This document shows, one piece after another, positions 62,144 to 64,000 of a DNA stretch of 64,000 nucleotides. The translations under genes were made by a program, and so were the position numbers. Position 1 is the first letter of the stretch. Each line of letters starts with the position of its first letter. Source of the stretch: Streptomyces spiramyceticus (GTDB taxonomy: Bacteria > Actinomycetota > Actinomycetes > Streptomycetales > Streptomycetaceae); NCBI RefSeq assembly GCF_028807635.1, contig NZ_JARBAX010000001.1, positions 2,390,001 through 2,454,000 of the forward strand, given 5' to 3'. The notes below the pieces were generated by a model, which was given only the letters and a program-made list of their open reading frames with translations, ran no database searches and had not been told where the DNA came from.

Positions 62144-62180
62144 GAGGGCCTGCCCCGGGCGATATCCGGGGCAGGCCCTC
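62144..62180. terminator. bidirectional terminator between sigma gene and hutI
   Basis: 15-bp stem GAGGGCCTGCCCCGG / CCGGGGCAGGCCCTC, 7-base loop, followed by TTT. Serves two convergent genes. Confidence 0.93.
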
Positions 62181-62228
62181 TTTCATGGCTCGCCTACCCC
62201 GTTCCGCGTCGCCCAGTGCTCTTGTGCC

Positions 62229-63404
62229 CTAGGGCTTGCGGGCGCCGTGCTGCCAGACCGCGGTCACCAGGGGTACGCCCGGGCGGTAGGCGAGGTGGAC
62301 ATGGCTCGGGGCGTCGAGCAGCGCCAGGTCGGCGCGGGCGCCGGGGGCGACGCGGCCGACGTCGGTACGGCGCAGGGCCTGGGCACCGCCCGCTGTGGCC
62401 GACCAGAGGGCCTCGTCCGGGGTCATCCCCATGTCGCGTACCGCCAGTGCAATGCAGAACGGCATGGAGCTGGTGAAGGACGAGCCCGGGTTGCAGTCGG
62501 TGGACAGTGCGACGGTCGCGCCCGCGTCGATGAGGCGGCGGGCGTCGGGCCAGGCGGCTCGGGTGGAGAACTCCGCTCCGGGGAGGAGGGTGGCGACCGT
62601 ACTGCCGTTCGCGAGGGCGTCGACGTCCGCGTCGGTGAGGTGTGTGCAGTGGTCGGCGGAGGCGGCGTCGAGCTCGACCGCGAGCTGGACGCCGGGGCCG
62701 TAGCTGAGCTGGTTGGCGTGGACCCGGGGGGTCAGGCCCTTGGCCTGGCCGGCGGTGAGGATGGCGCGGGCCTGGTCGCCGTCGAAGGCTCCCTTCTCGC
62801 AGAAGACATCCACCCAGCGGGCGTACGGGGCGCAGGCGTCGAGCATCTCGCCGGTGACCAGGGCGACGTACGCCGCCGGGTCGTCGGCGTAGTCGGGCGG
62901 GACGATGTGGGCGCCGAGGTAGGTGACCTCGTCGGTGTGCTGCGCCGCGATGCGCAAGGCGCGGGCCTCGTCCTCGACGGTCAGCCCGTACCCGGACTTG
63001 GTTTCGAGGGTGGTCGTGCCCTGGCTGAGGGCCTCGGCCAGGTACTTGGCGACGTTGGCGCTCAGCTCCGCGTCGGTGGCGGCGCGGGTGGCGGCGACGG
63101 TGGTACGGATGCCGCCGGCGGAGTAGGCGCGGCCCGACATACGGGCGTTGAACTCCTCGGTGCGGTCGCCCGCGAAGACGAGGTGCGAGTGCGAATCGAC
63201 GAAGCCGGGGATGGCGGCGCGACCCTGTGCGTCGTACACGTCGTCGGCGGCGGGGGCACCCGCGGCGGGGCCGACCCAGGCGATGCGGTCGCCGTCCATG
63301 ACGACGGCGGCGTCCTGGAGGAGGCCGAGGGGGGTGTCGCCGAGGGCGGGGTCGTTGGTGACGAGGGTGCGGATGTTGGTGACGAGGGTGGTGCGGGTGG
63401 TCAT
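62229..63404 (-). CDS. hutI: imidazolonepropionase (histidine degradation)
   Basis: Hydrolyses 4-imidazolone-5-propionate to N-formimino-glutamate, third step of histidine catabolism. 391 residues from ATG 63404, with CAGGAGACGC upstream. Amidohydrolase fold with metal ligands in [14 protein letters not shown], the KSGYG loop in [31 protein letters not shown] and [15 protein letters not shown]. Length normal (about 400). The frame continuing to 63821 is an uninformative extension. The next minus-strand gene at the window edge may be another hut gene. Confidence 0.95.
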   Translation of the reverse strand: MTTRTTLVTNIRTLVTNDPALGDTPLGLLQDAAVVMDGDRIAWVGPAAGAPAADDVYDAQGRAAIPGFVDSHSHLVFAGDRTEEFNARMSGRAYSAGGIRTTVAATRAATDAELSANVAKYLAEALSQGTTTLETKSGYGLTVEDEARALRIAAQHTDEVTYLGAHIVPPDYADDPAAYVALVTGEMLDACAPYARWVDVFCEKGAFDGDQARAILTAGQAKGLTPRVHANQLSYGPGVQLAVELDAASADHCTHLTDADVDALANGSTVATLLPGAEFSTRAAWPDARRLIDAGATVALSTDCNPGSSFTSSMPFCIALAVRDMGMTPDEALWSATAGGAQALRRTDVGRVAPGARADLALLDAPSHVHLAYRPGVPLVTAVWQHGARKP

Positions 63405-63941
63405 GGTGCGTCTCCTGTCCTGACGATTGATACTGGGCGGCCGGCGCCGTGCGCGGTGTCGGGCGATGGGGGGATCCGCTGCGCGGGGCGGCTGTCCCCT
63501 GCCTGCCCCTTCCCGACCCTGGGGCGAGGCCGCGGGCCCCGGAGGATGCGCACGGGCGCGGCGCCCATGCCATAAGCGGGGCGGGTGCCCCCACTTCCGA
63601 CGGCCTGGGGGCCGACGGGCGTGCCCACGCCCTGGGGCGGCGAGGTCGGCACGGGACCTCTGACGCCCAAGGGCGGATGAACGCAGCACCCACCCGGTGT
63701 GGCCAGCGGCCGACGGGCGCAGCGCCCGCAGCCTCTGGGCCCCGGGGCCATAGGGGCGCGGGCCCCACAGCTGTGGGGTTCGCCCGGCAGCCGGTGGCCG
63801 CGTCGGGCCTGTGGGGGCCATTGGTGGGCGGTTGGCCGCCGGAGTCGTGAACTTCCGCGGCCCTCCCCCCGTGGGTGGGCCGGGTCGGGCAAGGCCTGGC
63901 GCGCAGCGCCGGGGGTGTGTTCCTCCCCGCCGCGCGCAAGG
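63405..63941. other. 537-base gap between hutI and the edge gene
   Basis: No convincing gene. Rich in GGGGCC-, GGCGCAGCGCC- and CCCTGGGGC-type inverted elements. ORFs crossing it are shadow-like. If hutI is in an operon with the edge gene, the gap is too long to be plain spacing and may carry its own promoter. Confidence 0.5.
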
Positions 63942-64000
63942 TCATCCGTGCACTGCTGCGATCGCCTTTGCCAGGGCCGCCGGGACCGAGTCGATCATCG
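63942..64000 (-). CDS. C-terminal end of a minus-strand gene (possibly formimidoylglutamate deiminase)
   Basis: Last 18 codons (MIDSVPAALAKAIAAVHG, stop TGA at 63944-63942) of a gene whose body lies beyond the right edge; the Met shown is unlikely to be the start. The Ala-rich helix ending is like that of amidohydrolase-family enzymes, and the neighbour hutI suggests hutF, as in other streptomycetes, but 18 residues cannot settle it. Confidence 0.35.
   Translation of the reverse strand, partial: MIDSVPAALAKAIAAVHG

Overview
The window is a piece of a Streptomyces chromosome. It is GC-rich, with strong third-position GC, GTG starts and many 4-bp stop/start overlaps. Its gene order (sahH, manA-tobH-manB, whiB, fbiA-fbiB, LCP genes, acyl-CoA dehydrogenase, purE-purK, gtrA, sigma factor, hutI) is a long-conserved actinobacterial backbone that is also recognisable in Mycobacterium. 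I see no tRNA, rRNA, CRISPR array, transposase or integrase.

Layout. 0-12 kb: the end of an RDD membrane protein; adenosylhomocysteinase with a structured leader that may be an SAH riboswitch; a stand-alone fructose-type PTS permease (IIB-IIC-IIA); then a minus-strand run for mannose and GDP-mannose supply (phosphomannomutase, Trm112-like protein, TobH-type SIS protein, mannose-6-P isomerase) ending in a CDF cation transporter. 11.7-24.4 kb: a DUF3499 protein divergent from a degenerate zincin, a DUF5719 lipoprotein-like protein coupled to a very large GT2 membrane protein, the sporulation regulator WhiB, cysteine dioxygenase, the coenzyme F420 genes fbiA-fbiB, an AlkA-type glycosylase and an NDP-sugar pyrophosphorylase (probably ManC-like). 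24.5-38 kb: cell-envelope block with a PGRP-type amidase, TIGR03089 protein, five LCP (LytR-CpsA-Psr) glycopolymer ligases, a GT2, an acyl-CoA thioesterase and a secreted subtilase.

38-50 kb: acyl-CoA dehydrogenase, UDP-sugar dehydrogenase, two tandem M19 dipeptidase genes (one active-looking, one that has lost every metal ligand), purE-purK, GtrA, a two-component system, and a POT peptide transporter whose leader holds a terminator-like hairpin. 50-55.5 kb: an accessory island containing a small secreted Cys protein, a GNAT-XRE pair, and a divergent coupled operon of small proteins, an atypical protein kinase-like protein and a second GNAT. 55.5-59.8 kb: a tightly coupled four-gene surface operon (two sortase substrates with LPKTG and LADTG motifs, a DUF916-like protein, and a membrane-anchored Ig-like protein). 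59.9-64 kb: RsbW-like anti-sigma factor, STAS anti-anti-sigma factor and a SigB/F-family sigma factor (probably SigI), then hutI and the tail of one more gene.

Common theme: mannose/GDP-mannose supply, sugar-nucleotide oxidation, glycosyltransferases, LCP ligases, amidase, subtilase and sortase substrates together make this mainly a cell-envelope and development region. The least conventional parts are the 50.8-55.5 kb module, the M19 pseudoenzyme and the two candidate RNA leaders. Family names come from reading the proteins; no search was run.
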